Of a stretch of DNA of 61,411 bases, positions 18,767 through 28,772 are shown piece after piece. A program made the position numbers and the translations under genes. The number at the start of each line of letters is the position of its first letter. Position 1 is the stretch's first letter. Source of the DNA: Spirochaetaceae bacterium (GTDB lineage Bacteria > Spirochaetota > Spirochaetia > DSM-27196 > PXBQ01); assembly GCA_007695285.1 (NCBI GenBank), contig REEC01000181.1:1-61411 (forward strand), written 5' to 3'. Below the pieces are notes generated by a model that ran no database searches, was not told the origin of the DNA, and was given only the letters and a program-made list of their open reading frames with translations.

Positions 18767-20214
18767 TGAGACAATCTCTTCCACCGCTTTTATGGGAGAC
18801 GTCGCGGCCGGGAAAACGCGCGACGTGGTTTTCCGAGTGCGACGTACCAAAAACCGAAATCCCGAGTGGCTTGATTCGCGACGACGCCGCGCGCCCAAAT
18901 CTGCCGGAACTGTCGGAACTTGACGTCGTCCGGCACTTCACGCAGTTGTCACAGACGAACTACGCGATCGATACGACGTTCTACCCGCTCGGCTCGTGTA
19001 CGATGAAGTACAACCCAAAGCTCAACGAAGCCGTCGCGAGCATGCGGGGTTTTGCCGCACATCACCCATTGGCGCCGGTCGCGGCGAGCCAAGGATCTCT
19101 CGCGGTTCTGTACGAACTGCAGGAGCAGATCAAGGAAATCGCCGGGTTCGCAGCCGCGTCGCTTCAACCCGCTGCGGGGGCGCAGGGTGAGCTCGCGGGC
19201 GTGTTGATGATCCGCGCGTATCACCGCGACCGGGGTGACACAAAAAGGACACGAATTCTGATCCCCGACAGCGCGCACGGCACAAACCCGGCGACGGTCA
19301 CTATGTCCGGCTTCACGGCCGTCGAGATTCCGTCGGACCGGGAAGGCAACGTCGATCTCGAGGCGCTTCGGCGTGAGTGTGACGACACCGTCGCGGGTCT
19401 GATGATCACGAACCCGAACACCCTTGGACTGTTCGAGTCGCGAATCGAAGAGGTAATTTCGGCGGTTCACGACTGCGGCGGTCTCGTGTACGGAGACGGC
19501 GCGAACATGAACGCGATTCTCGGAGTCGTCCGGCCCGGCGATCTTGGCATCGACGTGATGCACTTCAACTTGCACAAGACGTTTTCGACGCCGCACGGCG
19601 GCGGAGGGCCGGGCGCCGGCCCGGTCGGGGTCGGAGAAAAGCTCAGACCGTTCCTTCCGGGACCGATCGTGGAACGAACCGGCGACGCGTTCTGCTTTCA
19701 CACCCCCGAAAAGACGATCGGGCGGCTCAAGGCGTTTCACGGTAACTTTGGAATGCTGCTGCGCGCGTTCACGTACATCCTTGTGCACGGCCCCGAGGGG
19801 TTGCGCGCGATTGCCGACAACGCGGTTCTCAACGCGAACTACCTGAAGAAACTCATCGAAGAGACGTACCCCGTCCGGTACCGACGACCGTGCATGCACG
19901 AGTTTGTCGCGACGCCGCCCGATGCCGACGGCGTGCACACGATGGACATCGCGAAAAGGCTGCTCGACTACGGTTTCCACGCGCCGACGGTGTACTTTCC
20001 GCTGATCGTGAAAGAAGCGCTCATGATCGAGCCGACCGAGTCGGAAGGACGTGAAACGCTCGAGCTTTTCGCAGAGGCGCTGCTGCAAATCGCGCGCGAA
20101 GCGTCGGAGACGCCCGAGACCGTCACGTCTGCCCCCGTCACGACACCCGTCTCTCGGCTTGACGAGGTACGCGCGGCTCGGCACCCGGTCCTGCGGTACC
20201 GCAGCCGATCGTAG
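18763..20214 (+). CDS. gcvPB: Glycine dehydrogenase (decarboxylating) subunit 2
   Basis: This is the PLP-binding half of the split P protein. The 483-aa protein shows FYPLGSCTMKYNPK near the N-terminus, GDGANMNAILG, and the cofactor-lysine motif HFNLHKTFSTPHGGGGPGAG. The C-terminal 30 residues (Thr/Ser/Val-rich, ending PVLRYRSRS) extend past the conserved core. It closes the gcv cluster; a new promoter for ahcY starts 38 nt later. Confidence 0.96.
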   Translation: MMRQSLPPLLWETSRPGKRATWFSECDVPKTEIPSGLIRDDAARPNLPELSELDVVRHFTQLSQTNYAIDTTFYPLGSCTMKYNPKLNEAVASMRGFAAHHPLAPVAASQGSLAVLYELQEQIKEIAGFAAASLQPAAGAQGELAGVLMIRAYHRDRGDTKRTRILIPDSAHGTNPATVTMSGFTAVEIPSDREGNVDLEALRRECDDTVAGLMITNPNTLGLFESRIEEVISAVHDCGGLVYGDGANMNAILGVVRPGDLGIDVMHFNLHKTFSTPHGGGGPGAGPVGVGEKLRPFLPGPIVERTGDAFCFHTPEKTIGRLKAFHGNFGMLLRAFTYILVHGPEGLRAIADNAVLNANYLKKLIEETYPVRYRRPCMHEFVATPPDADGVHTMDIAKRLLDYGFHAPTVYFPLIVKEALMIEPTESEGRETLELFAEALLQIAREASETPETVTSAPVTTPVSRLDEVRAARHPVLRYRSRS

Positions 20215-20251
20215 TGGTCCGACGGACGTTACGGCGCCGTCGGTGCCGCGG

Positions 20252-20280
20252 TTGTAGCGCGGACGGGATTTCGCTATATT
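20252..20280 (+). promoter_or_regulatory. Leaderless promoter of ahcY
   Basis: TTGTAG (20252-20257), a 17-bp spacer and TATATT (20275-20280) end 6 nt before the ahcY ATG at 20287. No Shine-Dalgarno is present. Confidence 0.75.
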
Positions 20281-20286
20281 AGGCCG

Positions 20287-21753
20287 ATGAAACACTCAGG
20301 TTTTGATTTTCAGGTAAAAGACATAAAACTGGCCGAATGGGGCCGCAAGGAACTCGACATCGCCGAGAAAGAGATGCCGGGCCTTGTCGCGACGCGCGAA
20401 AAGTATGGACCCGCGAAACCACTCGCGGGCGTCCGGATCGCGGGTTCTCTTCACATGACGATTCAGACCGCCGTCCTGATCGAGACGCTCGTCGAGTTGG
20501 GCGCCGACGTCCGGTGGTCGAGCTGCAATATCTTCTCGACGCAGGACCACGCGGCGTCCGCGGTCGTCGTCGGGCCTCCGTCGCGCGCCGGCACCGAAGA
20601 GCGCCCCGCGGGTGTACCGGTATTTGCGTGGAAGGGTGAGACGCTCGAGCAGTACTGGGATTTGTTGTACAAAACGATGTGTTTCCCCTCGACGCAAACG
20701 GGGAAGACGCTCGGGCCACAACTCGTCGTAGACGACGGTGGCGACGCGACGCTCATGATTCACATCGGCTACCAGGCTGAGACCGATCCATCGGTCCTCG
20801 ACAAGACAGACGTGACGCCCGACGAGAAGGCGCTTTTCGCGCTGCTCAAGCGGGTTCTCAAAGAAGACCCGCGGAAATGGCACGATACCGTCGAGGCGTG
20901 GCGTGGGGTCAGCGAGGAGACGACGACCGGCGTTCATCGACTCTACAAGATGAGCAAGGAAGGTTCGCTTCTTGTTCCCGCGATCAACGTGAACGATTCG
21001 GTCACGAAGAGCAAGTTCGACAACCTGTACGGCTGTCGAGAGAGTCTGATCGACGGAATCAAGCGCGCGACCGACGTCATGATCGCGGGCAAGGTCGCCG
21101 TCGTGTGTGGATACGGAGACGTCGGCAAAGGCTGCGCTCAGAGCTTGCGCGCGATGGGCGCACGCGTCGTCGTCACCGAGATCGACCCGATTTGCGCACT
21201 TCAGGCCGCGATGGAAGGATACTCGATCAAGACGGTCGAAGAAACCCTCGGAACAGGCGACATCTACGTGACGACAACGGGTAATCGCGACGTGATCACC
21301 GCTGACCACATGGCACGGATGAAAGACCAGGCGATCGTCTGCAATATCGGCCACTTCGACAACGAGATTCAGATCGAGAAGCTCAGCCAGTGGCCCGGAA
21401 TCGAACGGATCAACGTGAAACCCCAGGTCGACAAGTACGTCTACCCCGACGGCCACTCGATCATCCTGCTTGCCGAGGGGCGTCTCGTGAATTTGGGATG
21501 TGCGACCGGACACCCGAGTTTCGTGATGTCGAACAGCTTCACGAACCAGGTTCTCGCGCAGATAGACCTCTGGGAACATAAAGACAGCTACGCTCCGGGC
21601 GTCTACACTCTGCCGAAACACCTGGATGAAGAAGTCGCGCGGCTTCACCTCGAAAAGATCGGCGCGAACCTCACGACGCTCACCTCCGAGCAGGCCGAGT
21701 ACATCGGCGTCGATCCGATGGGCCCATACAAACCCGACCACTACCGGTACTGA
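20287..21753 (+). CDS. ahcY: S-adenosylhomocysteine hydrolase (adenosylhomocysteinase)
   Basis: AhcY splits S-adenosylhomocysteine to homocysteine and adenosine, removing the inhibitor of methyltransferases. The 488-aa protein carries the family motifs [12 protein letters not shown], the NAD-binding [32 protein letters not shown] and the C-terminal [10 protein letters not shown] that contacts NAD of the neighbouring subunit. It includes the insertion typical of the long bacterial form. It is followed by metK, so synthesis and recycling of SAM are linked. Adenosine produced here could feed the deaminase family gene at 2.4 kb (inference). Confidence 0.97.
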   Translation: MKHSGFDFQVKDIKLAEWGRKELDIAEKEMPGLVATREKYGPAKPLAGVRIAGSLHMTIQTAVLIETLVELGADVRWSSCNIFSTQDHAASAVVVGPPSRAGTEERPAGVPVFAWKGETLEQYWDLLYKTMCFPSTQTGKTLGPQLVVDDGGDATLMIHIGYQAETDPSVLDKTDVTPDEKALFALLKRVLKEDPRKWHDTVEAWRGVSEETTTGVHRLYKMSKEGSLLVPAINVNDSVTKSKFDNLYGCRESLIDGIKRATDVMIAGKVAVVCGYGDVGKGCAQSLRAMGARVVVTEIDPICALQAAMEGYSIKTVEETLGTGDIYVTTTGNRDVITADHMARMKDQAIVCNIGHFDNEIQIEKLSQWPGIERINVKPQVDKYVYPDGHSIILLAEGRLVNLGCATGHPSFVMSNSFTNQVLAQIDLWEHKDSYAPGVYTLPKHLDEEVARLHLEKIGANLTTLTSEQAEYIGVDPMGPYKPDHYRY

Positions 21754-21779
21754 GTACCGCCGTAATCAGGAGTTCACCG

Positions 21780-22943
21780 ATGGATAAACGAAAATTTCTT
21801 TTCACGTCCGAGTCCGTCAGCGAAGGGCATCCCGATAAACTGTGCGACCAGGTCTCCGACGCCGTGCTCGACGCGTGCCTTGCCGACGACCCGCAGTCCC
21901 GAGTCGCATGCGAGACGTTCACGACCACCGGGCTGGTGCTCGTCGGTGGTGAGATCACGACTCAGACGTACGTCGATATCCAGGAGATAGCGCGCGGTGT
22001 CGCGAAGAAAATTGGGTACGATCACGCAGAGTACGGTCTCGATTACGAGAGCATGAGCGTGATGAACGCGATTCACGCGCAGAGCGCGGACATCTCGCAA
22101 GGTGTCTCGGGCGACGGCTTGTACAAAGGCCAACAGGGCGCGGGTGACCAGGGCATGATGTTCGGGTACGCGTGCCGTGAGACCCCGGAGCTCATGCCCG
22201 CGCCGATCATGTACGCGCACAAAATCCTCATGCACGCGGCTACCGCTCGCAAAAACGGTGCGATAACGTGGCTGCGTCCGGACTCAAAAAGCCAGGTGAC
22301 GATCCAGTACGACGGGCATACGCCCGTGCGAATCGACACGGTCGTCGTGAGCCACCAGCACGACGACAACGTCGCGCGCGACGAACTCACCGAGACCGTC
22401 ATCAAACGGATCATCAAGCCGGTACTCGAGCCGACCGGGTTACTCGATGAAACGACAAAGTACTTCATCAATCCGACCGGTCGTTTCGTGATCGGGGGTC
22501 CACACGGTGACTCCGGCTTGACCGGTCGAAAGATCATCGTCGACACGTACGGTGGTATGGGGCGACACGGCGGCGGCGCGTTCAGCGGCAAGGATCCCAG
22601 CAAAGTTGATCGGTCGGCAGCGTACATGGCGCGTTACGTTGCGAAGAATATCGTCGCCGCCGAGCTCGCCGAACGGTGCGAGGTGGAACTCGCGTACGCG
22701 ATCGGCGTACCGTTTCCGGTGAGCATCATGGTCGAGACGTTCGGCACCGCCGCCGTCCCTGAAGAAAAAATTGAGGCCGCGGTTGCAAAGGTGTTCGACC
22801 TCACGCCCGCGGGGATCATCGCGACTCTCGATCTCAAAAGACCAATCTATCAAGAGACCGCGACATACGGTCACTTCGGCCGCGAAGAGTTCTCGTGGGA
22901 AAAAACCGATAAGGCCGCCGATCTGCAGACCGCCGCGTCGTAA
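21780..22943 (+). CDS. metK: S-adenosylmethionine synthetase
   Basis: MetK makes SAM from methionine and ATP. The 387-aa protein has the standard length and motifs: [24 protein letters not shown] at the N-terminus, [12 protein letters not shown] near 120, and [21 protein letters not shown] near 260. A Shine-Dalgarno (AGGAG) precedes the ATG. It lies 26 nt after ahcY and is very likely co-transcribed. No SAM riboswitch fits in the gap. Confidence 0.97.
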   Translation: MDKRKFLFTSESVSEGHPDKLCDQVSDAVLDACLADDPQSRVACETFTTTGLVLVGGEITTQTYVDIQEIARGVAKKIGYDHAEYGLDYESMSVMNAIHAQSADISQGVSGDGLYKGQQGAGDQGMMFGYACRETPELMPAPIMYAHKILMHAATARKNGAITWLRPDSKSQVTIQYDGHTPVRIDTVVVSHQHDDNVARDELTETVIKRIIKPVLEPTGLLDETTKYFINPTGRFVIGGPHGDSGLTGRKIIVDTYGGMGRHGGGAFSGKDPSKVDRSAAYMARYVAKNIVAAELAERCEVELAYAIGVPFPVSIMVETFGTAAVPEEKIEAAVAKVFDLTPAGIIATLDLKRPIYQETATYGHFGREEFSWEKTDKAADLQTAAS

Positions 22944-23005
22944 CGGCGAACGGCTTAAACGTCGCGCACAATCCGTGTCAATTAGATTTTTCGTCGCTTG
23001 TATCG

Positions 23006-23034
23006 TTGCTCGCACGAGTCTGTTTCGGTATATT
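23006..23034 (+). promoter_or_regulatory. Leaderless promoter of lysA
   Basis: TTGCTC (23006-23011), a 17-bp spacer and TATATT (23029-23034) end 7 nt before the ATG at 23042. The upstream extension of the reading frame to 23006 coincides with the promoter and is not coding. Confidence 0.65.
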
Positions 23035-23041
23035 TTCTGGC

Positions 23042-24295
23042 ATGAACGATAATCAGACGCGTACCACGCCTTTTTCACGTGAGTTCATCGAGAGATTGAC
23101 TGAGAAATACCCCACGCCGTTTCACATTTACGATGAGCGAGCGATACGCGAGAACGCCCGGCGCATGAACGCCGCTTTCTCGTGGGTTCCCGGTGGATAT
23201 AAGAACTACTTCGCGGTTAAAGCGCTGCCGAACCCCGCAATAATGCAGATCGTCCGAGACGAGGGCATGGGGTTTGACTGCAGCTCGATGGCGGAACTCG
23301 CTCTGTGTGAGAGGCTCGGTGTGTCGGGTGAGGAGATCATGTTCACTTCGAACGATACGCCGGCGGCCGAGTACCGGAAAGCTCGTGAACTCGGCGCGAT
23401 CATAAATCTCGACGACATCACGCACGTGCCGTTTCTCGAACGGACCGCCGGGTTCCCCGATCTCATCTGCCTCCGGTACAATCCCGGGCAGTTGAGACAG
23501 GGAAACGCGATCATCGGAAAACCCGAAGAGGCGAAGTACGGCTTCACGCGCGAACAGTTGATCGCCGGATACGCTGACGCCAAGAAAGCCGGCGCGAAAC
23601 GATTCGGGCTGCACACGATGGTCGCTTCGAACGAGCTCGATCCCGAGTATTTCGTCGAGACCGCTGCGATGTTGTTCGACCTTGTCGTCGAGATCCACAA
23701 GAAGACAGGAATCAAGATGGAGTTCGTGAATCTCGGCGGTGGGGTCGGAATCCCATATCGTCCGGATCAGACCGCCGTCGATCTCGAGCGTGTCTCCCGC
23801 GGTGCCCACGACGCGTATCGGGCCAGTATCGAGAAGAACGAACTCGCCCCGGTTCGGATCGTCTCGGAGAACGGCCGCGTCGTGACCGGCCCGTACGGAT
23901 ATCTTGTCTCGCGCGTGATTCACACGAAGGACACGTACAAGAAGTACGTCGGACTCGACGCGAGCATGGCAAACCTGATGCGTCCCGGTATGTACGGCGC
24001 TTACCACCATATCACCGTGTTGGGCAAAGAGAATACGCCGCGCGACGTCATGTACGACGTCACCGGCAGTCTCTGCGAAAATAACGACAAGTTTGCGATC
24101 GACCGCGCGCTTCCGCGCGTCGAGATCGGCGACTTCGTCGCAATCCACGATACCGGAGCGCATGGCCACTCGATGGGGTTCAACTACAACGGGAAGCTGA
24201 GGTCGGCCGAGTTGCTTCTCCGGCCCGACGGCACGGTCGAGATGATCCGACGCGCCGAGACGCTCGACGACCACTTTGCGACCCTCGACGTGTAG
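23042..24295 (+). CDS. lysA: Diaminopimelate decarboxylase-like PLP enzyme
   Basis: Fold-type III PLP decarboxylases of this group convert meso-diaminopimelate to lysine. The 417-aa protein has the PLP-lysine segment KNYFAVKALPNPAIM near residue 55, FDCSSMAEL, LGLHT-type FGLHTMVASNEL, the GGG phosphate loop FVNLGGGVGIPY, and the C-terminal CENNDKFAIDR and GAHGHSMGFNYNGKLRSAE motifs. Substrate could be DAP or a related amino acid; the overall match favours LysA. It is a single-gene unit with a predicted leaderless start. Confidence 0.85.
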   Translation: MNDNQTRTTPFSREFIERLTEKYPTPFHIYDERAIRENARRMNAAFSWVPGGYKNYFAVKALPNPAIMQIVRDEGMGFDCSSMAELALCERLGVSGEEIMFTSNDTPAAEYRKARELGAIINLDDITHVPFLERTAGFPDLICLRYNPGQLRQGNAIIGKPEEAKYGFTREQLIAGYADAKKAGAKRFGLHTMVASNELDPEYFVETAAMLFDLVVEIHKKTGIKMEFVNLGGGVGIPYRPDQTAVDLERVSRGAHDAYRASIEKNELAPVRIVSENGRVVTGPYGYLVSRVIHTKDTYKKYVGLDASMANLMRPGMYGAYHHITVLGKENTPRDVMYDVTGSLCENNDKFAIDRALPRVEIGDFVAIHDTGAHGHSMGFNYNGKLRSAELLLRPDGTVEMIRRAETLDDHFATLDV

Positions 24296-24308
24296 CCGGC
24301 TTTCGGTT

Positions 24309-24337
24309 TGGACATCGCCTCGCCATTCCGGTAGTAT
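24309..24337 (+). promoter_or_regulatory. Leaderless promoter of purSL
   Basis: TGGACA (24309-24314), a 17-bp spacer and TAGTAT (24332-24337) end 5 nt before the purSL ATG at 24343. Confidence 0.68.
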
Positions 24338-24342
24338 GGCGT

Positions 24343-27300
24343 ATGCGAATTGAGGCGGTGTACAAACCCGGAGTTACCGACGGCCGCGCGACGCGGATCG
24401 CGAATGAGCTCTCTCTCGACCTCGGAATCCCGGTTGAAGTCGCGTACTACGATGTGTACTTTGTCCTGCGCGATGGATTCACCGCAAAGCATGCAGAGTC
24501 GATTTTTCTCGATCCGGTTGTCCAAAACATTCGGATCGACGCCGTGCCTTCGACGAGTAAGTGCGACGTCTGGGTTGAGGTTGCGTACCGACCGGGGGTC
24601 ACCGATACCGTTGCCTTGACCGCGCACGAAGCGATCACCGTGATGCTCGACGATACGACCGAGACGAGCGTTTCGACGGCGCGCGGTTACGCGGTAACTT
24701 TTGCCGATGCGATCGACGACTCCGAAGACCTCACACCGATTTCCGACCGTATCGTCGCGTACCTTCACAACCCGTTGATCGAGTCGGCGGTCGCGATCAC
24801 GCGGAACGCGTGGAACGCCGGCCGGCGCCCACCGAGCTCGGCCGCGACCGTCGTTCCGACCGAAATACCCGACGTCGTAACGTACGACCTCGCGCAAGCC
24901 GACGACTTGGAGCTCGAGCGTCTGTCTCGGACGCGACTGCTCGCGCTCACACTTCCTGAAATGAGAGCGATCCGCGACCACATTGCCGGAGCCGCCGAAA
25001 AACGGCGTTCGGTCGGAGTACCGACGGGTATCACCGACGTCGAGCTGGAACTCATAGCGCAAACCTGGTCCGAGCACTGCAAGCACAAGATTTTTCAGGC
25101 GCGCTTTGAGTACACCGTTGACGGGGAAACCCGAGTGGTCGACGGGTTGTTCCGGACGTACATCCGCCAAACCACCGAACAGCTCGCCTCGACGCGTGAC
25201 GACCTTCTGTCGGTATTTCACGATAACTCGGGAGTCGTCGCGTTCGACGACGAGACCGTTGTGTGCATGAAGGTCGAGACGCACAACTCTCCGTCGGCGC
25301 TCGACCCGTACGGCGGCGCGATCACCGGCATCGTCGGCGTGAATCGTGACATCCTCGGCACCGGGATCGGCGCACGCCCGATCCTGAACACGAACGTTCT
25401 GTGTTTCGGTTACCCGGACACGAAGGATGTTCCCGAGGGTTTGCTTCCGCCACGGCGCGTGATGGCTGGGGTGCATCGCGGGATCGTCGACGGGGGAAAC
25501 CAGAGTGGGATCCCGGTGGTCGGCGGAGCGTTTCTGTTCGATGACTCTTTCGTCGGAAAACCGCTCGTCTTTTGCGGAACCGGCGGCGTGTTGCCGCGTA
25601 TCGTGAACGGTAAGCCGTCTTGGGAGACCACGATCGAGCCTGGCGACGTCGCGGTGATGCTCGGCGGGCGGATCGGCAAGGACGGGATTCACGGCGCGAC
25701 GTTCTCGTCGCTCGGCCTCGATGAGGACTCTCCGACCTCCGCCGTTCAGATCGGCGACCCGATCATCCAGCGCAAAATGACCGATCTGCTTCTCGAGGCG
25801 CGCGATCGTGGCCTGTATCGCGCGTTGACCGACAACGGCGCGGGTGGGCTTTCGTCGTCTCTCGGCGAGATGGCCGAGCGAGCCGGCGGAATCCGGATAG
25901 AACTCGACGGGTGTCCTCTCAAGTACCCCGGGCTTGCGGCGTGGGAGATCCTTGTCTCGGAGTCGCAAGAACGCATGAGCCTTGCGGTTCCTCCGGAGCG
26001 TCTTGGGGAGTTTCTCGCGCTCGCGGCAAAAAGACGCGTCGAGGCGAGCCGAGTCGGTGAGTTCACCGACTCAGGCGTGATCGATGTTTTTCACCGAGGA
26101 AGTTGCGTCGCGCACTTGCCGCTCGAGTTTGTGCACGGCGGTGTGCCGACTCTCGAAATTCCCGCGGTCTGGGTCCCGCCACACGAACGGCTTTCCGCGC
26201 CGCTCTCGGCCGACGCGGCGGTCGTCATCGTCGGCTCGGGAGCGCATGGGTCGGAATCCGTGCCCGAGGCCGCGCCGGCAGCCGAACAGTACCGGGAAAC
26301 GGTGCTCGCGATCCTTTCGGAGCCGAACGTCGCGTCCAAAGAGGACCTGATCCGTCAGTACGATCACGAGGTGCAGGCCGGATCGGTTGTGAAGCCGTTC
26401 TGTGGTCCAGCTGCGGACGGGCCGACCGACGGCGCGGTGTATCGGCCGAAGTACGACTCTCGTAAGGGGATCACGATTACTCACGGGATCTGTCCACGGT
26501 ACAGCCGGTACGACACGTACAGGATGGCGGCGTGCGCGGTCGATGAGGCGTATCGGGCGCACATCGCGTTGGGGGGCGATCCCGACGCCGCGTACGCGCT
26601 CGACAATTTCTGCTGGCCGGACCCCGTGCTGTCGGCCGAGACCCCGGACGGCGAGTACAAAGCCGCGCAGCTCATCCGGGCGTGCGAGGCGCTGTACGAC
26701 TACTGCACGAGCTATCGCCTGCCGCTGATCTCCGGCAAAGACTCGATGAAGAACGACGCGCGGATGGGCGGAAAGAAAGTCTCGGTCTTGCCGACCCTTC
26801 TCATCACGCTGATCGGTACGATCCCGGATATCGCTCGGGCGGTTACGAGCGACTTCAAACGTCCGGGCGATGTTGTGTACCTCGCCGGACTCACTCGCGC
26901 TGAACTCGGCGGATCAGTCCTCGAGCAGCTTATCGCGAGAACGCGCGAGCGAGTAAATCTCGGTGAGGCGCCGCTGCCGCGCGTCGACGAGACCAGGCCG
27001 GTCTACCGTGCGCTGTTCGATGCGGTCAAGTCGGGGCTCATCGCGTCGATGCACGACGTTTCCGACGGAGGACTCGCCGCGTGTGTCGCCGAGTCCGCTC
27101 TTGCCGGCCGGGTCGGTGCCGAGATCCAACTCGACGATGTGCCGCGAGCGGTTGCGCCTGATCGAGCAGCGAACTGCTCCGAGCTGCTGTTCTCCGAGTC
27201 CGCGGGCCGAATCCTCGTCACGGCGAGTCCGGCCGACGCGACCGAATTTCAGAAAAGTGTTGCCGGGTTACCGGTTCAGCGGATCGGACGCGTCACCGAC

Positions 27301-27408
27301 GAGTCTAAAATCCGATTTCTCGCCGGCGGTGTGAGTATCTGTTCCGTCGCGCTCGAAGCGGTCGAGAATGCGTGGAACGCCTTGAGAAACGGAGGAATTG
27401 AAGGATGA
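24343..27408 (+). CDS. purL: Phosphoribosylformylglycinamidine synthase, PurS-PurS-PurL fusion
   Basis: This enzyme converts FGAR to FGAM in purine synthesis using ATP and ammonia from PurQ. The 1021-aa protein begins with two PurS-like repeats (VYKPGVTDGRATRIANEL at about 6 and AYRPGVTDTVALTAHEAI at about 83), then the PurL catalytic body: WSEHCKHKIF, VKVETHNSPSALDPYGGA, GDVAVMLGGRIGKDGIHGATFSS, a second synthetase half with SGKDSMKND, and HDVSDGGLAACVAESAL. There is no C-terminal amidotransferase; that activity is the separate PurQ. It overlaps purQ by 4 nt. Confidence 0.94.
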   Translation: MRIEAVYKPGVTDGRATRIANELSLDLGIPVEVAYYDVYFVLRDGFTAKHAESIFLDPVVQNIRIDAVPSTSKCDVWVEVAYRPGVTDTVALTAHEAITVMLDDTTETSVSTARGYAVTFADAIDDSEDLTPISDRIVAYLHNPLIESAVAITRNAWNAGRRPPSSAATVVPTEIPDVVTYDLAQADDLELERLSRTRLLALTLPEMRAIRDHIAGAAEKRRSVGVPTGITDVELELIAQTWSEHCKHKIFQARFEYTVDGETRVVDGLFRTYIRQTTEQLASTRDDLLSVFHDNSGVVAFDDETVVCMKVETHNSPSALDPYGGAITGIVGVNRDILGTGIGARPILNTNVLCFGYPDTKDVPEGLLPPRRVMAGVHRGIVDGGNQSGIPVVGGAFLFDDSFVGKPLVFCGTGGVLPRIVNGKPSWETTIEPGDVAVMLGGRIGKDGIHGATFSSLGLDEDSPTSAVQIGDPIIQRKMTDLLLEARDRGLYRALTDNGAGGLSSSLGEMAERAGGIRIELDGCPLKYPGLAAWEILVSESQERMSLAVPPERLGEFLALAAKRRVEASRVGEFTDSGVIDVFHRGSCVAHLPLEFVHGGVPTLEIPAVWVPPHERLSAPLSADAAVVIVGSGAHGSESVPEAAPAAEQYRETVLAILSEPNVASKEDLIRQYDHEVQAGSVVKPFCGPAADGPTDGAVYRPKYDSRKGITITHGICPRYSRYDTYRMAACAVDEAYRAHIALGGDPDAAYALDNFCWPDPVLSAETPDGEYKAAQLIRACEALYDYCTSYRLPLISGKDSMKNDARMGGKKVSVLPTLLITLIGTIPDIARAVTSDFKRPGDVVYLAGLTRAELGGSVLEQLIARTRERVNLGEAPLPRVDETRPVYRALFDAVKSGLIASMHDVSDGGLAACVAESALAGRVGAEIQLDDVPRAVAPDRAANCSELLFSESAGRILVTASPADATEFQKSVAGLPVQRIGRVTDESKIRFLAGGVSICSVALEAVENAWNALRNGGIEG

Positions 27409-28157
27409 GCCGGTTGAAGCCTTTGGTCTGCGTGTTATCCGGAAACGGAATCAATGCCGACCGTGAGCTCGCACGCGCGTTCGGTTACGTCGGAGCCGAC
27501 GCGCGACACGAACACGTTCAGGACGTTTTCAGGAATCCCGCGTTGCTCGACCGGTACTCAATTCTCGCGTTCCCGGGTGGTTTCTCGTACGGAGACCATC
27601 TCGGGTCCGGGCAGGTACTCGCGGCATTGTTCGCGCACGGAAGCGAGTCCGCAATCGAACGGTTCGTCGAGTCGGGAAAGCTCGTACTCGGCGTCTGTAA
27701 TGGTTTCCAGGTCTTGACGAAACTTGGCGCGTTGCCGAACCTCGGGGGCGGCCGACACCGGCAAGCGTCGCTGGTCCACAACTCCGGTGGGACGTTCGTC
27801 GATGCTTGGGTCACTATCAAAACGAACGACTCGAACCCGTCGCCGTGGCTCACGGGTTTAGGCGAATTCGATGTCCCGATTCGCCACGGCGAAGGGCGGT
27901 TCGTCGCGCCCGAGCTGATCGACCGGATCGTCGGCGAGAACCACGTTGCTTTTACGTACACGGGAGGCAACCCGAACGGCTCGGAGCGGAACATCGCCGG
28001 GATAACCGATCCGACCGGGCGGATCCTCGGGATGATGCCGCATCCCGAAGCGTTCCTCTACCGCGAAAACCACCCGCGTTGGAGCCGTGAGACGTTGGCG
28101 CGGGAGAACGCGCTCGAGATATTTCGCAACGCGGTGAATTATTCGGGCGTTATTTGA
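27405..28157 (+). CDS. purQ: Phosphoribosylformylglycinamidine synthase glutaminase subunit
   Basis: PurQ is a class I glutamine amidotransferase that supplies ammonia to PurL. The 250-aa protein has the FPGGFSYGDHLGSGQ oxyanion region, the nucleophile cysteine in LGVCNGFQVL near residue 97, and the catalytic His-Glu pair in MMPHPEAF. The ATG overlaps the purSL stop codon as ATGA, so the synthetase and glutaminase subunits are translationally coupled. Confidence 0.95.
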   Translation: MSRLKPLVCVLSGNGINADRELARAFGYVGADARHEHVQDVFRNPALLDRYSILAFPGGFSYGDHLGSGQVLAALFAHGSESAIERFVESGKLVLGVCNGFQVLTKLGALPNLGGGRHRQASLVHNSGGTFVDAWVTIKTNDSNPSPWLTGLGEFDVPIRHGEGRFVAPELIDRIVGENHVAFTYTGGNPNGSERNIAGITDPTGRILGMMPHPEAFLYRENHPRWSRETLARENALEIFRNAVNYSGVI

Positions 28158-28195
28158 TTTAATCCGGTATTTTCCTTACTATATTTAACGAGGAT

Positions 28196-28747
28196 ATGAA
28201 GAACGTTATGCTTGTCGAAGCGGAAATATGGACAGTTGCACGAACGGACAAAGGCAATGCCGTACTCGTCAAACCTTTGGGGTCGGAGCGCGCGGTGCCC
28301 ATTTTTATCGGGCCGCTTGAAGCCCAATCGATTTTGATCGGGCTGGGTAACGTGCCAATGCCGCGTCCGTTAACGCACGACCTGTTCATTTCGATCATGG
28401 AAAAGCTCAGCGTCACGGTCGACAGGGTGGAGATCACCGAACTCAAGGACGGTACGTTCTACTCGAGAATTCTGCTGAAACAGGGGATGAAGAAGATACC
28501 GGTCGACTCGCGCCCGTCGGATGCGCTCGCGCTCGCGGCACGCTTGCACTGTCCGCTGTACATCTCCGAGACCGTCGTCGATGAAGCCGGTGTCGCGGTG
28601 AATCTGATCGCAGAGGAAGAGGGCGACGTCGCCGTCAATGTCCAAGACGATAAAAAAACGACGCTTGAGGCCGAACTCAAACGTGCGGTCGACGAGGAAA
28701 ACTACGAAGAAGCCGCGCGCCTGCGCGATCAGATTAACGACCTGTAA
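28196..28747 (+). CDS. Bifunctional nuclease (DUF151) domain protein with C-terminal UVR motif
   Basis: DUF151/BFN domains have been reported to have nuclease activity, but the role in bacteria is poorly known. The 183-aa protein has the DUF151 core (residues 1-130: VLVKPLGSERAVPIFIGPLEA, then VDSRPSDALALAARLHCPLY) and ends with a UvrB/UvrC motif (LKRAVDEENYEEAARLRDQI). TATATT at 28180-28185 ends 10 nt before the ATG; GAGG is also present. An in-frame ATG at 28208 is an alternative start. It is a single-gene unit ending 25 nt from the convergent DUF4129 gene. Confidence 0.85.
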   Translation: MKNVMLVEAEIWTVARTDKGNAVLVKPLGSERAVPIFIGPLEAQSILIGLGNVPMPRPLTHDLFISIMEKLSVTVDRVEITELKDGTFYSRILLKQGMKKIPVDSRPSDALALAARLHCPLYISETVVDEAGVAVNLIAEEEGDVAVNVQDDKKTTLEAELKRAVDEENYEEAARLRDQINDL

Positions 28748-28772
28748 CGTCGAGAAATACCGGGATCTGCTC

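Noticed and set aside
16943..18898. 651-codon open frame on the minus strand opposite gcvH and gcvPA
   Set aside because: It is Arg/Val-rich antisense sequence opposite strongly conserved genes, with no family character, caused by the high GC content at codon third positions.
20296..21741. 481-codon open frame antisense to ahcY
   Set aside because: It lies exactly opposite ahcY and is rich in Arg, Asp and His, a composition typical of antisense frames in high-GC genes; no start signal.
23006..23041. Upstream-extended starts for lysA and similar genes (purported longer proteins)
   Set aside because: The extra codons coincide with -35/-10 promoter elements and lie outside family homology.
24184..25968. 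594-codon minus-strand frame opposite lysA and purSL
   Set aside because: Shadow of purSL; it crosses the purSL promoter and shows no motifs.
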